Part shown: positions 12,125 to 22,691 of the stretch, one piece after another | Layout: each line of letters begins with the position of its first letter | Numbering within the stretch: the first letter of the stretch is position 1 | Assembly (NCBI RefSeq): GCF_000012485.1 | Contig: NC_007512.1 | Span: 1,697,501-1,761,500, forward strand | Length of the DNA stretch: 64,000 nucleotides | DNA from: Pelodictyon luteolum DSM 273 | GTDB taxonomy: Bacteria > Bacteroidota > Chlorobiia > Chlorobiales > Chlorobiaceae | Direction: 5' to 3' | The notes under the pieces: generated by a model | What the model was told of the DNA's origin: nothing | Databases searched by the model: none | What the model saw: only the letters and a program-made list of their open reading frames with translations | Position numbers and translations under genes: made by a program

Positions 12125-14550
12125 AAGCCATCGGTTGAGGGTTTCAGGGTACGGGTCCACTGCCAGTTGCGGACTTCGGGCAGGTCTTCACCGTGGGTAC
12201 GGATATACTCATTATGGGCGATCAGCATGTCACGCACATACTGCTTCACATAGGCCGCTTTCTGACGAAGCCGCGGCACCCGCTCCACCACGTCGGCCAC
12301 CAGATGGAACCGGTCGAGATCGTTGCGTACGACCATATCGAAAGGGGTGCTCGTGGTCCCCTCCTCCTTGTATCCGCGCACATGAAGGTTGTAGTGGTTG
12401 GTCCGGCGGTAGGTCAGCCGGTGGATGAGCCACGGGTATCCGTGATACGCAAAGATGATCGGACGGTCAATGGTGAAGATGTCATCGAAGTCCCTGTCCT
12501 TCAGGCCGTGGGGGTGTTCTTCCGGCGGCTGCAGGGTCATGAGATCGACGATGTTGACCACCCTGATCTTCAGATCCGGGATTTTCTCCCTGAGGATGTC
12601 TACCGCCGCAAGAGTCTCAAGGGTTGGGACGTCACCAGCACAAGCCATCACCACGTCGGGGTCGCCGTCCAGGGTATCGCTGGACGCCCACTCCCAGATT
12701 CCGATGCCGCAGGTGCAGTGACGGACGGCCGATTCCATGTCCAGCCACTGCCAGGATGGCTGCTTGCCGGCAACGATGACGTTGATGTAATCGCGCGAAC
12801 GGAGGCAGTGGTCGGTGACGGAAAGCAGGGTATTGGCATCCGGCGGCAGGTAGACGCGTATCACATCGGCCTTCTTGTTGACCACATGGTCGATGAATCC
12901 GGGGTCCTGATGGGAAAAACCGTTATGATCCTGGCGCCATACGTGCGAGGTGAGAAGATAGTTGAGCGAAGCAATAGGCCGCCGCCAGGGGATTTCCTGC
13001 TTGCATACTTTCAGCCACTTTGCATGCTGGTTGAACATCGAATCGACGATGTGGATGAATGCCTCATAGCAGGAAAAGAATCCATGCCGACCCGTCAGGA
13101 GGTACCCCTCGAGCCACCCCTGGCAGGTATGTTCCGAGAGGATCTCCATGACACGCCCGTCCGGCGCCAGATGGTCATCATAATCCATGACCTCATCCAT
13201 CCAGGTCCTGTCAGTCACCTCGAACAGGAAGCCAAGGCGGTTCGAGGCCGTCTCGTCAGGGCCGAAAACCCGGAAATTGGCCGCCGCCATATTCTCCTTC
13301 ATGACATCGCGAAGGAACGCCCCCGCAACCCTTGTGGCCTCCGCCTCGACAGCACCGGGAGATGGCACCATGACGGCGAAGTCACGGAAATCATGCATCA
13401 TGAGATCTCTCAATAGCAGCCCGCCGTTGGCGTGCGGGTTGTCACCCATCCGCCGCTTTCCCTTCGGCGCAAGTGCCTTCAGTTCCGCCCGGAGAGCACC
13501 CGACGGAGTAAAAAGCTCTTCAGGCCTGTAGCTCCGCATCCAATCCTCCAGTAGCTGGAGGTGTGCCGGGTTCGTACGGACCTCGGCAAACGGGACCTGG
13601 TGCGAACGCCAGAAATCCTCGACCTTTTTGCCATCGACTTCTTTCGGCCCACTCCACCCTTTGGGTGAACGGAGCACAATCATCGGCCAGACCGGCCGCT
13701 CCCTCACGCCGCCGTTCCTGGCAGCTTGCTGGATACCCTTAATGTCATCAAGGCAGGCGTCCATGGCCGCAGCCATTTTCTGGTGCATGTCAAGAGGATC
13801 CGACCCCTCCACGAACCGGGGGCTGTATCCGTAGCCTTTCATGAGATTCTCAAGCTCCTCATGCGGAAGGCGGGCAAGCACCGCCGGGTTGGCGATCTTG
13901 TAGCCGTTCAGGTGGAGAATGGGCAGCACCGCCCCGTCACGGCATGGGTTCAGGAACTTGTTCGAGTGCCAGGAGGTCGACAGCGGTCCTGTTTCAGCTT
14001 CCCCGTCGCCGATGACAGCGGCAACGATGAGATCCGGATTGTCAAACGCGGCTCCGTAGGCATGGGAAAGCGAATAGCCCAGCTCTCCGCCTTCATGGAT
14101 GGAACCCGGGGTCTCGGGTGCCACATGGCTCGGCACACCGCCAGGAAAGGAGAACTGATGGAACAGCGTTTTCATGCCGGCCTCGTTTTCCGATACCGCC
14201 GGGTAATACTCGCTGTAGGTCCCCTCCAGCCATACGTTGGCAAGTACCGCCGGGCCCCCATGACCGGGACCGGAAATGTAGATCATATTGAGGTCACGGA
14301 TGCGTATCACCCGATTCAGGTGCACATAGATGAAATTCTGGCCTGGTGTCGTCCCCCAATGGCCCAGCAGTCTCGGCTTCACATGCTCCGGGACGAGCGG
14401 TTCCAGGAGAAGCGGGTTTGCGAGCAGGTAGATCTGTCCCACCGAAAGATAGTTTGCCGCCCGCCAGTAGGCGTTGAGTCCATCGGCTTCTGCCGCTGTG
14501 AGAGCACTCTTCGTTTCTTCCCTTTCCTTCGTAGGATCCTCTGCATTCAT
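12121..14550 (-). CDS. xfp: Phosphoketolase (xylulose-5-P/fructose-6-P)
   Basis: 809 residues, the normal length for this thiamine diphosphate enzyme, which cleaves xylulose-5-P or fructose-6-P with phosphate to acetyl phosphate plus glyceraldehyde-3-P or erythrose-4-P. Markers include [34 protein letters not shown], the ThDP motif beginning [11 protein letters not shown], and [14 protein letters not shown]. It starts 26 bp after ackA, whose product converts acetyl phosphate to acetate with ATP formation. Confidence 0.96.
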   Translation of the reverse strand: MNAEDPTKEREETKSALTAAEADGLNAYWRAANYLSVGQIYLLANPLLLEPLVPEHVKPRLLGHWGTTPGQNFIYVHLNRVIRIRDLNMIYISGPGHGGPAVLANVWLEGTYSEYYPAVSENEAGMKTLFHQFSFPGGVPSHVAPETPGSIHEGGELGYSLSHAYGAAFDNPDLIVAAVIGDGEAETGPLSTSWHSNKFLNPCRDGAVLPILHLNGYKIANPAVLARLPHEELENLMKGYGYSPRFVEGSDPLDMHQKMAAAMDACLDDIKGIQQAARNGGVRERPVWPMIVLRSPKGWSGPKEVDGKKVEDFWRSHQVPFAEVRTNPAHLQLLEDWMRSYRPEELFTPSGALRAELKALAPKGKRRMGDNPHANGGLLLRDLMMHDFRDFAVMVPSPGAVEAEATRVAGAFLRDVMKENMAAANFRVFGPDETASNRLGFLFEVTDRTWMDEVMDYDDHLAPDGRVMEILSEHTCQGWLEGYLLTGRHGFFSCYEAFIHIVDSMFNQHAKWLKVCKQEIPWRRPIASLNYLLTSHVWRQDHNGFSHQDPGFIDHVVNKKADVIRVYLPPDANTLLSVTDHCLRSRDYINVIVAGKQPSWQWLDMESAVRHCTCGIGIWEWASSDTLDGDPDVVMACAGDVPTLETLAAVDILREKIPDLKIRVVNIVDLMTLQPPEEHPHGLKDRDFDDIFTIDRPIIFAYHGYPWLIHRLTYRRTNHYNLHVRGYKEEGTTSTPFDMVVRNDLDRFHLVADVVERVPRLRQKAAYVKQYVRDMLIAHNEYIRTHGEDLPEVRNWQWTRTLKPSTDGL

Positions 14551-14576
14551 CGGTTCATCTCCATCTGCTGTATCGG

Positions 14577-15755
14577 TTAACGTAAAAGCGCAAGCCTCAA
14601 TGCCTCGCCGGCAATCATCTGCTCTTCATCCGTCTGCATGACCCGTATCACGGCTCCGGCGGTGTCGGCGGATATCACTGCTGCATTTTCCCCATTCCGC
14701 CGCTCGTCCAAAGCAATCCCCATGCACTCAAGTCCGTTGCAGATCCGGCTTCGGATTACGGGAGCGTGCTCTCCAATCCCGCCCGTAAACACCAGGAGGT
14801 CCAGCCCGCCAAGCACAGCGATCAGCGACCCCAGGTGTTTTCTTGCCTGGTAGCAGAACAGATCCACCGCAAGGCGGGCCGCAGGATCGGAGGCTTCAAG
14901 CTCAAGCAGGTCGCGCATGTCATCGCTCTCAGCCGAAACCCCGAGCAGGCCGGAACGGCGGTTTACCATCTCCTTGACCTCCTGTGGAGACATCCCCGCC
15001 TCTTCAAGCAGAAAGAGCAGCACCCCCGGGTCGAGGTCCCCGGTCCGGGTACTCATGACGAGCCCTCCAGCCGGAGAAAACCCCATGGTCGTCTCGACGC
15101 TCTTGCCGTCCTTCACCGCAACCATGCTTGCCCCGTGACCTAGATGGGCAAGAACGACCCGTCCCCGGTCTGCACTCCGCTCACCCATCCGGCGGAGTTC
15201 GGTGAGCAGGTACTGGTAGGAGAGTCCGTGGAACCCATAGCGCTGCACACCCTGCCTCCTGACTGGTTCCGGAAGTGCGTACATCCTGGCAACTTCAGGC
15301 ATGGAGCGATGGAAAGCAGTATCAAAACAGGCAACCTGCGGCACGCCGGCCATCAGCTCTGCAGCAAGCGCCACACCCTTGAGGGCAGGAGGAAGATGTT
15401 CAGGAGCATAAGGGACCAGACGGCCGATATCGGCCAATAGCTCCGGGGTGACGATGGCTGGATCGGCATAAAGCGGACCGCCGTGCACCAGGCGGTGCCC
15501 GATGATGTCCGGCGGCGGTGCATCAACGGACTGTATCCAGGAGAAAATCCGGCGGAACGCCGCTTCATGACCTGATGCCCCGGCAGGCTCCCCGCCGGAG
15601 GAGGCTCCCCCACGGTGGCGGACACTGAGGGTGCTTCCGGAGGACCCGATCCGCGTCAGTTCTCCGGCATAGATCGACTGCAGTGGCGCTCCCGATGCGT
15701 ACAGGGCGAACTTGATGCTTGACGACCCCGCATTGAAGACGAGAATGTATTTCAT
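14577..15755 (-). CDS. ackA: Acetate kinase
   Basis: 392 residues beginning [19 protein letters not shown], the family start. Other signatures are [10 protein letters not shown] in the form [42 protein letters not shown] and [13 protein letters not shown]. It interconverts acetyl phosphate + ADP and acetate + ATP. An in-frame start 14 codons upstream would add a non-family extension. First gene of the ackA-xfp-corA operon. Confidence 0.96.
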   Translation of the reverse strand: MKYILVFNAGSSSIKFALYASGAPLQSIYAGELTRIGSSGSTLSVRHRGGASSGGEPAGASGHEAAFRRIFSWIQSVDAPPPDIIGHRLVHGGPLYADPAIVTPELLADIGRLVPYAPEHLPPALKGVALAAELMAGVPQVACFDTAFHRSMPEVARMYALPEPVRRQGVQRYGFHGLSYQYLLTELRRMGERSADRGRVVLAHLGHGASMVAVKDGKSVETTMGFSPAGGLVMSTRTGDLDPGVLLFLLEEAGMSPQEVKEMVNRRSGLLGVSAESDDMRDLLELEASDPAARLAVDLFCYQARKHLGSLIAVLGGLDLLVFTGGIGEHAPVIRSRICNGLECMGIALDERRNGENAAVISADTAGAVIRVMQTDEEQMIAGEALRLALLR

Positions 15756-15938
15756 CGGCACAGGCATTGGTCTCAGCTGAACAGCACACGGGAACACTAC
15801 ACAAAGAATGGCACAAACAGATCCAGTGAGAAAAGCGGCGGGTTACATCACAAGAAAAATGCGTCCCGTTGACTGTCCCCCCCGACCGGGGATTTGCATA
15901 TATTCCAATATGCCCTTCAATCCCGATCCCGACCAGCC

Positions 15939-16964
15939 ATGACGACAGTCCCCTGCTTCATTGCCGGACTTCCCAAAGCGGAACTCCACCTGCACATTGA
16001 AGGAACGCTTGAGCCCGCAATGATGCTCAGGCTGGCCGAACGGAACAGGCAACCCCCGCCCTTTCCCGACGTCGAAACAGCTGAAAAAGCCTACCGTTTC
16101 ACCAATCTGCAGTCGTTTCTCGACATCTACTACCGCTCGACTGAGGTCCTCGTCACAGAGGAGGACTTTTACGACCTGACGCTTGCCTACCTTGAAAAAG
16201 CCGCATCCCAGAAAATCGGGCATGCTGAAATCTTTTTCGACCCCCAGGCCCACACGGTGAGGGGAATTGCATTTGCGACCGTGCTCCGGGGCATGGAAGA
16301 AGCCTGCAGGGAAGCCCATAGCAGGCTCGGCATCTCCACCCGGCTGATCATGTGCATCCTCCGGCACCTCAGCGAACAGGAAGGCATGACAATGCTGAAC
16401 GAGGCCGTCCGGTGGAAACGCTGGATAACGGGCATCGGCCTTGATTCATCGGAACGGGGAAATCCCCCTTCAAAGTTCCATAACCTGTACCGGGAAGCCC
16501 GCCGTGAGGGGTTCTTCCTGACGGCCCACGCCGGGGAAGAGGGATCGGCGGCTTCGGTGAAGGAGACGCTGGATCTGCTGCATGTCGACCGCATCGACCA
16601 CGGGGTGCGCTGTATGGACGACCCGGCGCTTGTCAAGGAACTGGTGCGCCGCGCCGTGCCGCTCACCGTCTGCCCCCTCTCGAATGTCAAACTGCAGGTT
16701 TTCGGGAGCATGCAGGAACACAACCTCAAAGCGATGCTCGAAAAAGGTCTCATGGTCACCCTCAACTCCGACGACCCTGCGTATTTCGGTGGCTATCTGA
16801 ATGATAACTTCACTGCGGCAGCTGAAGCACTCGACCTTTCGTTCAGCGACATCATCCGGCTTGCCGCGAACTCCTTCAACGCCTCCATGCTCAGCATCGT
16901 GCAGAAAAAAATCCATCTTCTTGAACTGGCCGACTATGCCCGGGGCTTCGCTCCCGGCCACTGA
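15939..16964 (+). CDS. Adenine deaminase (adenosine-deaminase superfamily, Aah1-like)
   Basis: 341 residues starting MTTVPCFIAGLPKAELHLHIEG, with the metal-binding HLHIEG, the GLDSSERGNPP segment, HAGEEGS, RIDHGVR, the CPLSNVKLQVF block and NSDDPAYFGGY. The combination of PLSNVKLQVF and DPAYFGGYLNDN is typical of the adenine deaminase branch rather than classic adenosine deaminase. The predicted product is hypoxanthine, the substrate of the next gene 11 bp downstream. Substrate preference is inference. Confidence 0.85.
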   Translation: MTTVPCFIAGLPKAELHLHIEGTLEPAMMLRLAERNRQPPPFPDVETAEKAYRFTNLQSFLDIYYRSTEVLVTEEDFYDLTLAYLEKAASQKIGHAEIFFDPQAHTVRGIAFATVLRGMEEACREAHSRLGISTRLIMCILRHLSEQEGMTMLNEAVRWKRWITGIGLDSSERGNPPSKFHNLYREARREGFFLTAHAGEEGSAASVKETLDLLHVDRIDHGVRCMDDPALVKELVRRAVPLTVCPLSNVKLQVFGSMQEHNLKAMLEKGLMVTLNSDDPAYFGGYLNDNFTAAAEALDLSFSDIIRLAANSFNASMLSIVQKKIHLLELADYARGFAPGH

Positions 16965-16975
16965 ACCCGACACCG

Positions 16976-17518
16976 ATGCCAGCAAGCACTCCAGAACCCC
17001 GCCCCACACCCTTCATAACCGCTGAAGCCATCGCAAAGCGTGTCGCCGAAATGGGTTCCGCCATTTCGAAAGCGTATCCGGAAGCGACCGCTGAAAACCC
17101 CCTGGCCGTTGTCGCGGTCCTGAAAGGTGCGTTCATCTTCGCCGCAGACCTTATGCGCGCCCTCACCGTTCCCTGCACCCTCCAGTTCATATCGGCCTCG
17201 AGCTACAAATCGGGCACCACCTCTTCGGGCAGTGTCGAGCTCAACCACGACCTTGACGTCAGGGGAAAGGACGTCCTCATTATAGAGGACATCGTCGATA
17301 CCGGGCTGACCATACTGAGGATCTCAGAAGCATTGGCAGCCCTGAAACCCGCCTCGATCCGCATCTGCACTCTTCTTGACAAACCCGCCGCCCGCATCCA
17401 TCCAGCAAGGGCCGACTACATCGGCTTCAAGGTGCCCGACCGGTTCCTCATCGGCTATGGCATCGACTGGAACGAACGCTTTCGCGAACTTTCCTACCTC
17501 GCCATGCTTGAGGGCTGA
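16976..17518 (+). CDS. hpt: Hypoxanthine phosphoribosyltransferase
   Basis: 180 residues with the PRPP-binding motif VLIIEDIVDTGLT and the flexible-loop ISASSYKSGTTSSG. It joins hypoxanthine (or guanine) to PRPP to make IMP/GMP. Tight linkage to the adenine deaminase gives a two-step adenine-to-IMP salvage module. The C-terminal FLIGYGIDWNERFRELSYLA is the family end motif. Confidence 0.93.
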   Translation: MPASTPEPRPTPFITAEAIAKRVAEMGSAISKAYPEATAENPLAVVAVLKGAFIFAADLMRALTVPCTLQFISASSYKSGTTSSGSVELNHDLDVRGKDVLIIEDIVDTGLTILRISEALAALKPASIRICTLLDKPAARIHPARADYIGFKVPDRFLIGYGIDWNERFRELSYLAMLEG

Positions 17519-17566
17519 ATCTCCTGCCGAAAGCCCTATACCGGGGCGATTAAGTCGCCTCTTTGA

Positions 17567-17586
17567 GGGCGCGCAGACACGCGCCC
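17567..17586 (+). terminator. Hairpin after hpt
   Basis: A perfect 7-bp stem GGGCGCG/CGCGCCC with a 6-nt loop lies 48 bp after the hpt stop. There is no T-run, so it may stabilise or end the transcript rather than act as a classic intrinsic terminator. A smaller GGCGA/TCGCC hairpin followed by TCTTT sits just before it (17545-17564). Confidence 0.35.
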
Positions 17587-17728
17587 AACGCCCATCGATG
17601 CAACAAAAATCACATAAATGTCTGAATATTTATTTTATTTAATCAAAAAATCCTTACTTTTTTAGGGTGGATGGTAATGAAATCTAAATAACTGGGACTC
17701 GGCAGCAGCCGCACAACGGAACCGGAAG

Positions 17729-18886
17729 ATGACCACACCGACAGCAATAGCTCCCGGAAGCATCACGAGGCCATGGATCATCGACACCACACTCCGTGAC
17801 GGGGAGCAGGCACCCGGCGTAGTATTCAGCGACGCTGAAAAAACAGAAATCGCCCTGATGCTGGCCGATGCCGGCATCGATGAGCTTGAGGTCGGCTACC
17901 CGGCCATCAGCCGCGATGAAGAGGCAGTCATCAGGAGCATCACCGGCATGCACCTCCCCATGCGGCTCACCGGATGGGCCCGGGCAAAATGGGAAGACAT
18001 CGAAGCTGCATGCCGCAGCGGAGTCGAGGCCGTTCATATCAGCTTCCCGCTCTCACCCCTCTACCTCCAGCTCATGGGACGCGACTACCCCTGGGTGCAG
18101 GATCAGCTCGGCGAACTGACCTCACGGGCGAAACGCTACTTCCGCTTCGTCAGCGTCGGCGCACAGGATGCGACACGCACCCCCCCAGACACGCTGCGGC
18201 GCTTCATCGCCGATGCCGGAAAGGCAGGTGCCGAACGGGTCAGGATAGCCGACACCGTCGGGGTGGCGACCCCCCTCTCCATCTGCACGCTGCTTGAGAG
18301 GGTACTCGTCACGGGCGGACCGATGCTTGAATTCCATGCACACAACGACCTCGGCATGGCGACAGCCAACGCCTACACCGCCATAGAAGCCGGCTGCGGC
18401 GCCGTCAGCGTCTCGGTGTCGGGTCTCGGAGAACGGGCGGGCAACGCAGCACTCGAAGAGCTGGCCATAGCCCTCAAACTCTCAGGTATTCACCCCACAG
18501 GCATCGATACCACCAAACTGAGTGCACTCTGCAACACCATCGCCAGAGCGTCAGGCCGGGCTATCGAACCCCAGAAGCCTGTCGTAGGTAAGGCTGCATT
18601 CCAGCATGAATCCGGCATACACTGCGCAGCTCTTCTCAAGGACCCGCTCTCGTACCAACCGTTCCTGCCCGCCATGGCCGGCATGCCGGAGCATGAGCTC
18701 GTGATCGGAAAGCACTCCGGCAGCGCCTCGCTGAAAGACTTTTTCCAAAGAAAGGGCATAACCCTCTCGGCAGCCGAAGCCGCCAGCCTGCTCGGCGAGG
18801 TCCGAAAAAGCGCAACAGCAAACAAGCGCTCGCTTCTTCCCTCCGAACTCGAAATCATCTACCATCAGCTCGCTCCGGAGAACTGA
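17729..18886 (+). CDS. nifV: Homocitrate synthase
   Basis: 385 residues of the isopropylmalate/homocitrate synthase family (DRE-TIM barrel). It condenses acetyl-CoA and 2-oxoglutarate to homocitrate, the organic ligand of FeMo-cofactor. Seen are the family start WIIDTTLRDGEQAPGV, the metal-binding HAHNDLGMATAN, SVSGLGERAGNAALEE and HESGIHCAALL. NifV identity is supported by length and by nifA 18 bp downstream. No sigma-54 element was found in the 210 bp before it, so its promoter differs from that of nifH. Confidence 0.93.
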   Translation: MTTPTAIAPGSITRPWIIDTTLRDGEQAPGVVFSDAEKTEIALMLADAGIDELEVGYPAISRDEEAVIRSITGMHLPMRLTGWARAKWEDIEAACRSGVEAVHISFPLSPLYLQLMGRDYPWVQDQLGELTSRAKRYFRFVSVGAQDATRTPPDTLRRFIADAGKAGAERVRIADTVGVATPLSICTLLERVLVTGGPMLEFHAHNDLGMATANAYTAIEAGCGAVSVSVSGLGERAGNAALEELAIALKLSGIHPTGIDTTKLSALCNTIARASGRAIEPQKPVVGKAAFQHESGIHCAALLKDPLSYQPFLPAMAGMPEHELVIGKHSGSASLKDFFQRKGITLSAAEAASLLGEVRKSATANKRSLLPSELEIIYHQLAPEN

Positions 18887-18904
18887 GGAATCACAGGAAA
18901 CATC

Positions 18905-20518
18905 ATGCTCATACCACAGGAACAGGAGAATAGAAGCATCAGCCTGCTTGCGGAAGTCGGCAGGACCGTCACCAGCGAAAACGACATCAGCAAAGTACTG
19001 ACGCTCGTGCTCTTCATCATGTCCGAGCACATGAACATGCTCCGCGGGATGATCACCATCCTCAACCGCGATGCCGCCGAAATAGTCATCAGCCAGTCCT
19101 TCGGACTCACCGAACAGGAAAAGGAGCGCGGGCACTACCGGATCGGCGAGGGCATCATAGGCCAGGTCGTCAAGACGGGCCGCAGCGTCATCGTTCCCGA
19201 CATCAGCGACGAGCCACTCTTCCTCGACAGGACCCGCTCCAGGGAAAAAGAGCGAAAAGAAGGGCTCTGCTTCATCTGCATCCCCATCCGATCCGGCAAC
19301 GAAATCATCGGCACCCTGAGCGCCGACCGCAGGCTCTCCCACCCTGAGGAAGAGAGCGGAAAGAAAACAAAAAAAAGGTCCAACGAAGAGGCCGACCTCC
19401 TGCAGCACCATGTCGACCAGCTCTCCATCATTGCGGCCATGATCTCCCAGGCCGTGCGCCTCCGCCAGCTTGCCAGCGAGAGCGACCGGCGCGAGCAGTT
19501 CCACCCCCCGTCCATTCCCGCCGCAGAGGAACCCCGGGAAGAGGAGGGCATCCCGGAGGAGATGCGGCCGAAAAACATCCTCGGCAACACCAAGCCGATG
19601 CTCAGCCTGTTCCGCATGATCGACAAGATTGCCGCCACCAGTGCCACCACCCTTATCCTCGGTGAAAGCGGCGTCGGAAAGGAGCTTGTCGCCAGCGCCA
19701 TCCACTACAAAAGCCGCCGCTCGACAAAGCCCTTCATCAAGTTCAACTGCGCCGCACTTCCCGAAAGCATTGTGGAGAGCGAACTGTTCGGGCATGAAAA
19801 AGGCGCTTTCACCGGAGCCTCATCGACACGCCAGGGCCGCTTTGAACTGGCCTCTGGCGGCACAATCTTCCTTGACGAAATCGGGGAACTCAGCCTTCCC
19901 ATCCAGGCCAAGCTCCTCAGAATCCTGCAGGAAAAGGAGTTCGAACGGGTCGGTGGATCGAAAACCATCAAGGCTGATGTCAGGGTCATTGCCGCTACGA
20001 ACCGCAACCTCGAAGCCCTTATCATAGACGGACTCTTCCGTGAGGATCTCTACTACCGGCTGAACATCTTCCCCATCACCGTCCCGCCTCTGCGGGAAAG
20101 GAAAACGGACATTCTGCTGCTTGCCGACTATTTCGTCGAGAAATACAACGCCATGAACCAGAAAGGCGTAAGGCGGATATCGACAACCTCCATAGACATG
20201 CTGATGCGCTACCACTGGCCCGGCAATGTGCGCGAGCTGGAGAACTGCATCGAACGCGCCGTCATCCTCAGCGAAGACAACGTCATCCACGGCTACCACC
20301 TCCCCCCGAGCCTGCAGACTGCCGAGTCAAGCGGCACGCCCTGCACCGGCTCACTCCAGCAGAAGCTTGAGGCCATCGAAAGGGAGATGATCATCGAAGC
20401 CCTGAAAAGCACCAAGGGAAACATGTCCAGGGCAGCCGCCGAACTCGGCCTCTCGGAGCGCATCATCGGCCTCCGGGTCAGGAAGTTCCAGATCGACTAC
20501 CGGAAATTCCGCCCCTGA
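18905..20518 (+). CDS. nifA: Nif-specific sigma-54 activator NifA
   Basis: 537 residues with three domains: an N-terminal GAF domain (about 10-200), a central AAA+ ATPase domain with Walker A GESGVGKE, the sigma-54 contact loop GAFTGA, Walker B-type GGTIFLDEIGEL and WPGNVRELENCIERAV, and a C-terminal Fis-type helix-turn-helix (GNMSRAAAELGLSERII). The linker after the AAA+ domain has a single Cys and lacks the C-x4-C of oxygen-sensitive rhizobial NifA. It lies between nifV and the sigma-54 promoter of nifH, its likely target. No nifL is present. Confidence 0.92.
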   Translation: MLIPQEQENRSISLLAEVGRTVTSENDISKVLTLVLFIMSEHMNMLRGMITILNRDAAEIVISQSFGLTEQEKERGHYRIGEGIIGQVVKTGRSVIVPDISDEPLFLDRTRSREKERKEGLCFICIPIRSGNEIIGTLSADRRLSHPEEESGKKTKKRSNEEADLLQHHVDQLSIIAAMISQAVRLRQLASESDRREQFHPPSIPAAEEPREEEGIPEEMRPKNILGNTKPMLSLFRMIDKIAATSATTLILGESGVGKELVASAIHYKSRRSTKPFIKFNCAALPESIVESELFGHEKGAFTGASSTRQGRFELASGGTIFLDEIGELSLPIQAKLLRILQEKEFERVGGSKTIKADVRVIAATNRNLEALIIDGLFREDLYYRLNIFPITVPPLRERKTDILLLADYFVEKYNAMNQKGVRRISTTSIDMLMRYHWPGNVRELENCIERAVILSEDNVIHGYHLPPSLQTAESSGTPCTGSLQQKLEAIEREMIIEALKSTKGNMSRAAAELGLSERIIGLRVRKFQIDYRKFRP

Positions 20519-20747
20519 CATCCTCCTACATTACTGTAGGAACCACCCCATCGACGCATCCGGCTTACCCTGCACAACCTGCTCCGCCGCTCCATCCCGG
20601 TCCTCCTGCGGCACCCGCAGAACCTTACCCCGCCATACTCCGGCACCACTCATCAGCCTCGAAGGCTGCAGGGCAACACGGCATGGGGCAGTCGGAAAGA
20701 AAACCTCTGCATGCCATCCGAAACACGCCCGCCATTTCCGACTGTTA

Positions 20748-20763
20748 TGTATGAAAATCAACA
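20748..20763 (+). promoter_or_regulatory. Candidate NifA upstream activator sequence
   Basis: TGT-N10-ACA (TGTATGAAAATCAACA), the consensus binding site of NifA, lies about 170 bp upstream of the nifH -24/-12 element. This is slightly further than usual but within looping range. It is the only match in this intergenic region. Confidence 0.6.
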
Positions 20764-20933
20764 TTCCTACAAAACGGTAGCCTGAAAACGCACCCGAAAA
20801 GCTCTTATCCCGGGACGAAGGCCGCGACTTAATAAATAATGCCATTTTCCGCCACATCCCCAGCCCGCAACCAGTGCGGGATTCCAGCATCCCACTGCCG
20901 AAGAGAGCCAATCACAACAGACTTTTCCGAACT

Positions 20934-20950
20934 TTGGCACGCATATTGCT
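20934..20950 (+). promoter_or_regulatory. Sigma-54 (-24/-12) promoter of the nifH operon
   Basis: TTGGCACGCATATTGCT matches the sigma-54 consensus exactly: TTGGCAC, five bases, then TTGCT. The expected start site is near 20962, about 76 bp before nifH. NifA is encoded immediately upstream. Confidence 0.92.
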
Positions 20951-21025
20951 ATAGTATCCGTAAATATTCAGGCAAGAGCAAACAACAGCCTCAATATTTA
21001 ACCGGAAAGGCAACTAAAACCCTAA

Positions 21026-21862
<837 letters not shown>

Positions 21863-21917
21863 CAACAACGAAATCCGGCGCCCGAGGGCGCCCAAAACAA
21901 AAGGGAGTATAACGCCA

Positions 21918-22274
21918 ATGTTAATGATCAGGACAATCGTACGGCCCGAAAAGGCGCATGAAGTCATGCAGGCACTGCTTGATGCAGGCTACCCGGCCAT
22001 CACCAAAATATCCGTAGTCGGACGCGGCAAACAGCGAGGCCTCAGGGTAGGCGACGTGGTCTATGACGAACTGCCCAAAGAGATGCTGTTCACCGTCGTG
22101 CCGGATGCCGACAAGGACTATGTGGTCCGGGCCATCCTCGACCATGCCAAGAGCGATGGAGAGGGCAAGTTCGGTGACGGAAAGATCTTCATCTCAGCAG
22201 TCGAAGAGGTCTACACCATCAGCTCGGGAATGCAGGAAACTGAACCGACGCTCGCAGCAGCAAAGGAGGCCTAG
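21918..22274 (+). CDS. nifI1: Nitrogenase PII-like regulator NifI1
   Basis: 118 residues of the PII family starting MLMIRTIVRPEKAHEVMQAL, with the PII C-terminal GEGKFGDGKIFISAVEEVYTI. A good ribosome site (AAGGGAG) precedes the ATG at 21918. In methanogens, clostridia and green sulfur bacteria the NifI1/NifI2 pair sits between nifH and nifD. The complex binds the MoFe protein to switch nitrogenase off when fixed nitrogen appears, and 2-oxoglutarate relieves this. Confidence 0.93.
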   Translation: MLMIRTIVRPEKAHEVMQALLDAGYPAITKISVVGRGKQRGLRVGDVVYDELPKEMLFTVVPDADKDYVVRAILDHAKSDGEGKFGDGKIFISAVEEVYTISSGMQETEPTLAAAKEA

Positions 22275-22275
22275 A

Positions 22276-22653
22276 ATGAAAGAGATCATTTCAGTCATAC
22301 GCATCAACATGGTGAACGCAACAAAGAAAGCGCTCGTCGAGGCCGGCATCCCTGGCTTCACTGCAACCGGGAGGGTCATGGGTCGCGGCAAGGGTCAGGT
22401 CCACTTCGACATCCTCAAAGGCGCCGAAGAGGGCCATCCCGAAGCAATCGCGCTGCTCGGCGATGCGCCGCGCCTGGTCGCCAAGCGGATACTGACGGTG
22501 GTCGTGCCCGATGAGCTCTGCAAAACGGCAATCGACACCATCATAAAGACCAACCAGACCGGCAAGCCGGGCGACGGCAAGATCTTCGTCACCCCCATCA
22601 CCGAGACGATCAGGGTGAGAACCGGTGAAGAGGGCGATACGGCACTCAACTGA
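22276..22653 (+). CDS. nifI2: Nitrogenase PII-like regulator NifI2
   Basis: 125 residues, second PII paralogue, beginning MKEIISVIRINMVNATKKAL, with the extended T-loop region GRGKGQVHFDILKGAEEG characteristic of NifI2 and the C-terminal GKPGDGKIFVTPITETIRVRTGE. A near-perfect ribosome site (AAAGGAGG) lies inside the end of nifI1, and only 1 bp separates the genes, so the two are translated together. Confidence 0.93.
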   Translation: MKEIISVIRINMVNATKKALVEAGIPGFTATGRVMGRGKGQVHFDILKGAEEGHPEAIALLGDAPRLVAKRILTVVVPDELCKTAIDTIIKTNQTGKPGDGKIFVTPITETIRVRTGEEGDTALN

Positions 22654-22691
22654 CGAGAAACAAAACAACAGGTGTAAACGGAGAAATCTAC

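Noticed and set aside
17519-17728. Sigma-54 promoter for nifV-nifA
   Set aside because: No TGGCAC-N5-TTGC-like sequence was found in the 210 bp upstream.
20531-20911. 126-codon minus-strand frame between nifA and nifH
   Set aside because: It overlaps the NifA site region, has no protein family features and no good ribosome site; treated as chance in a G/C-rich stretch.
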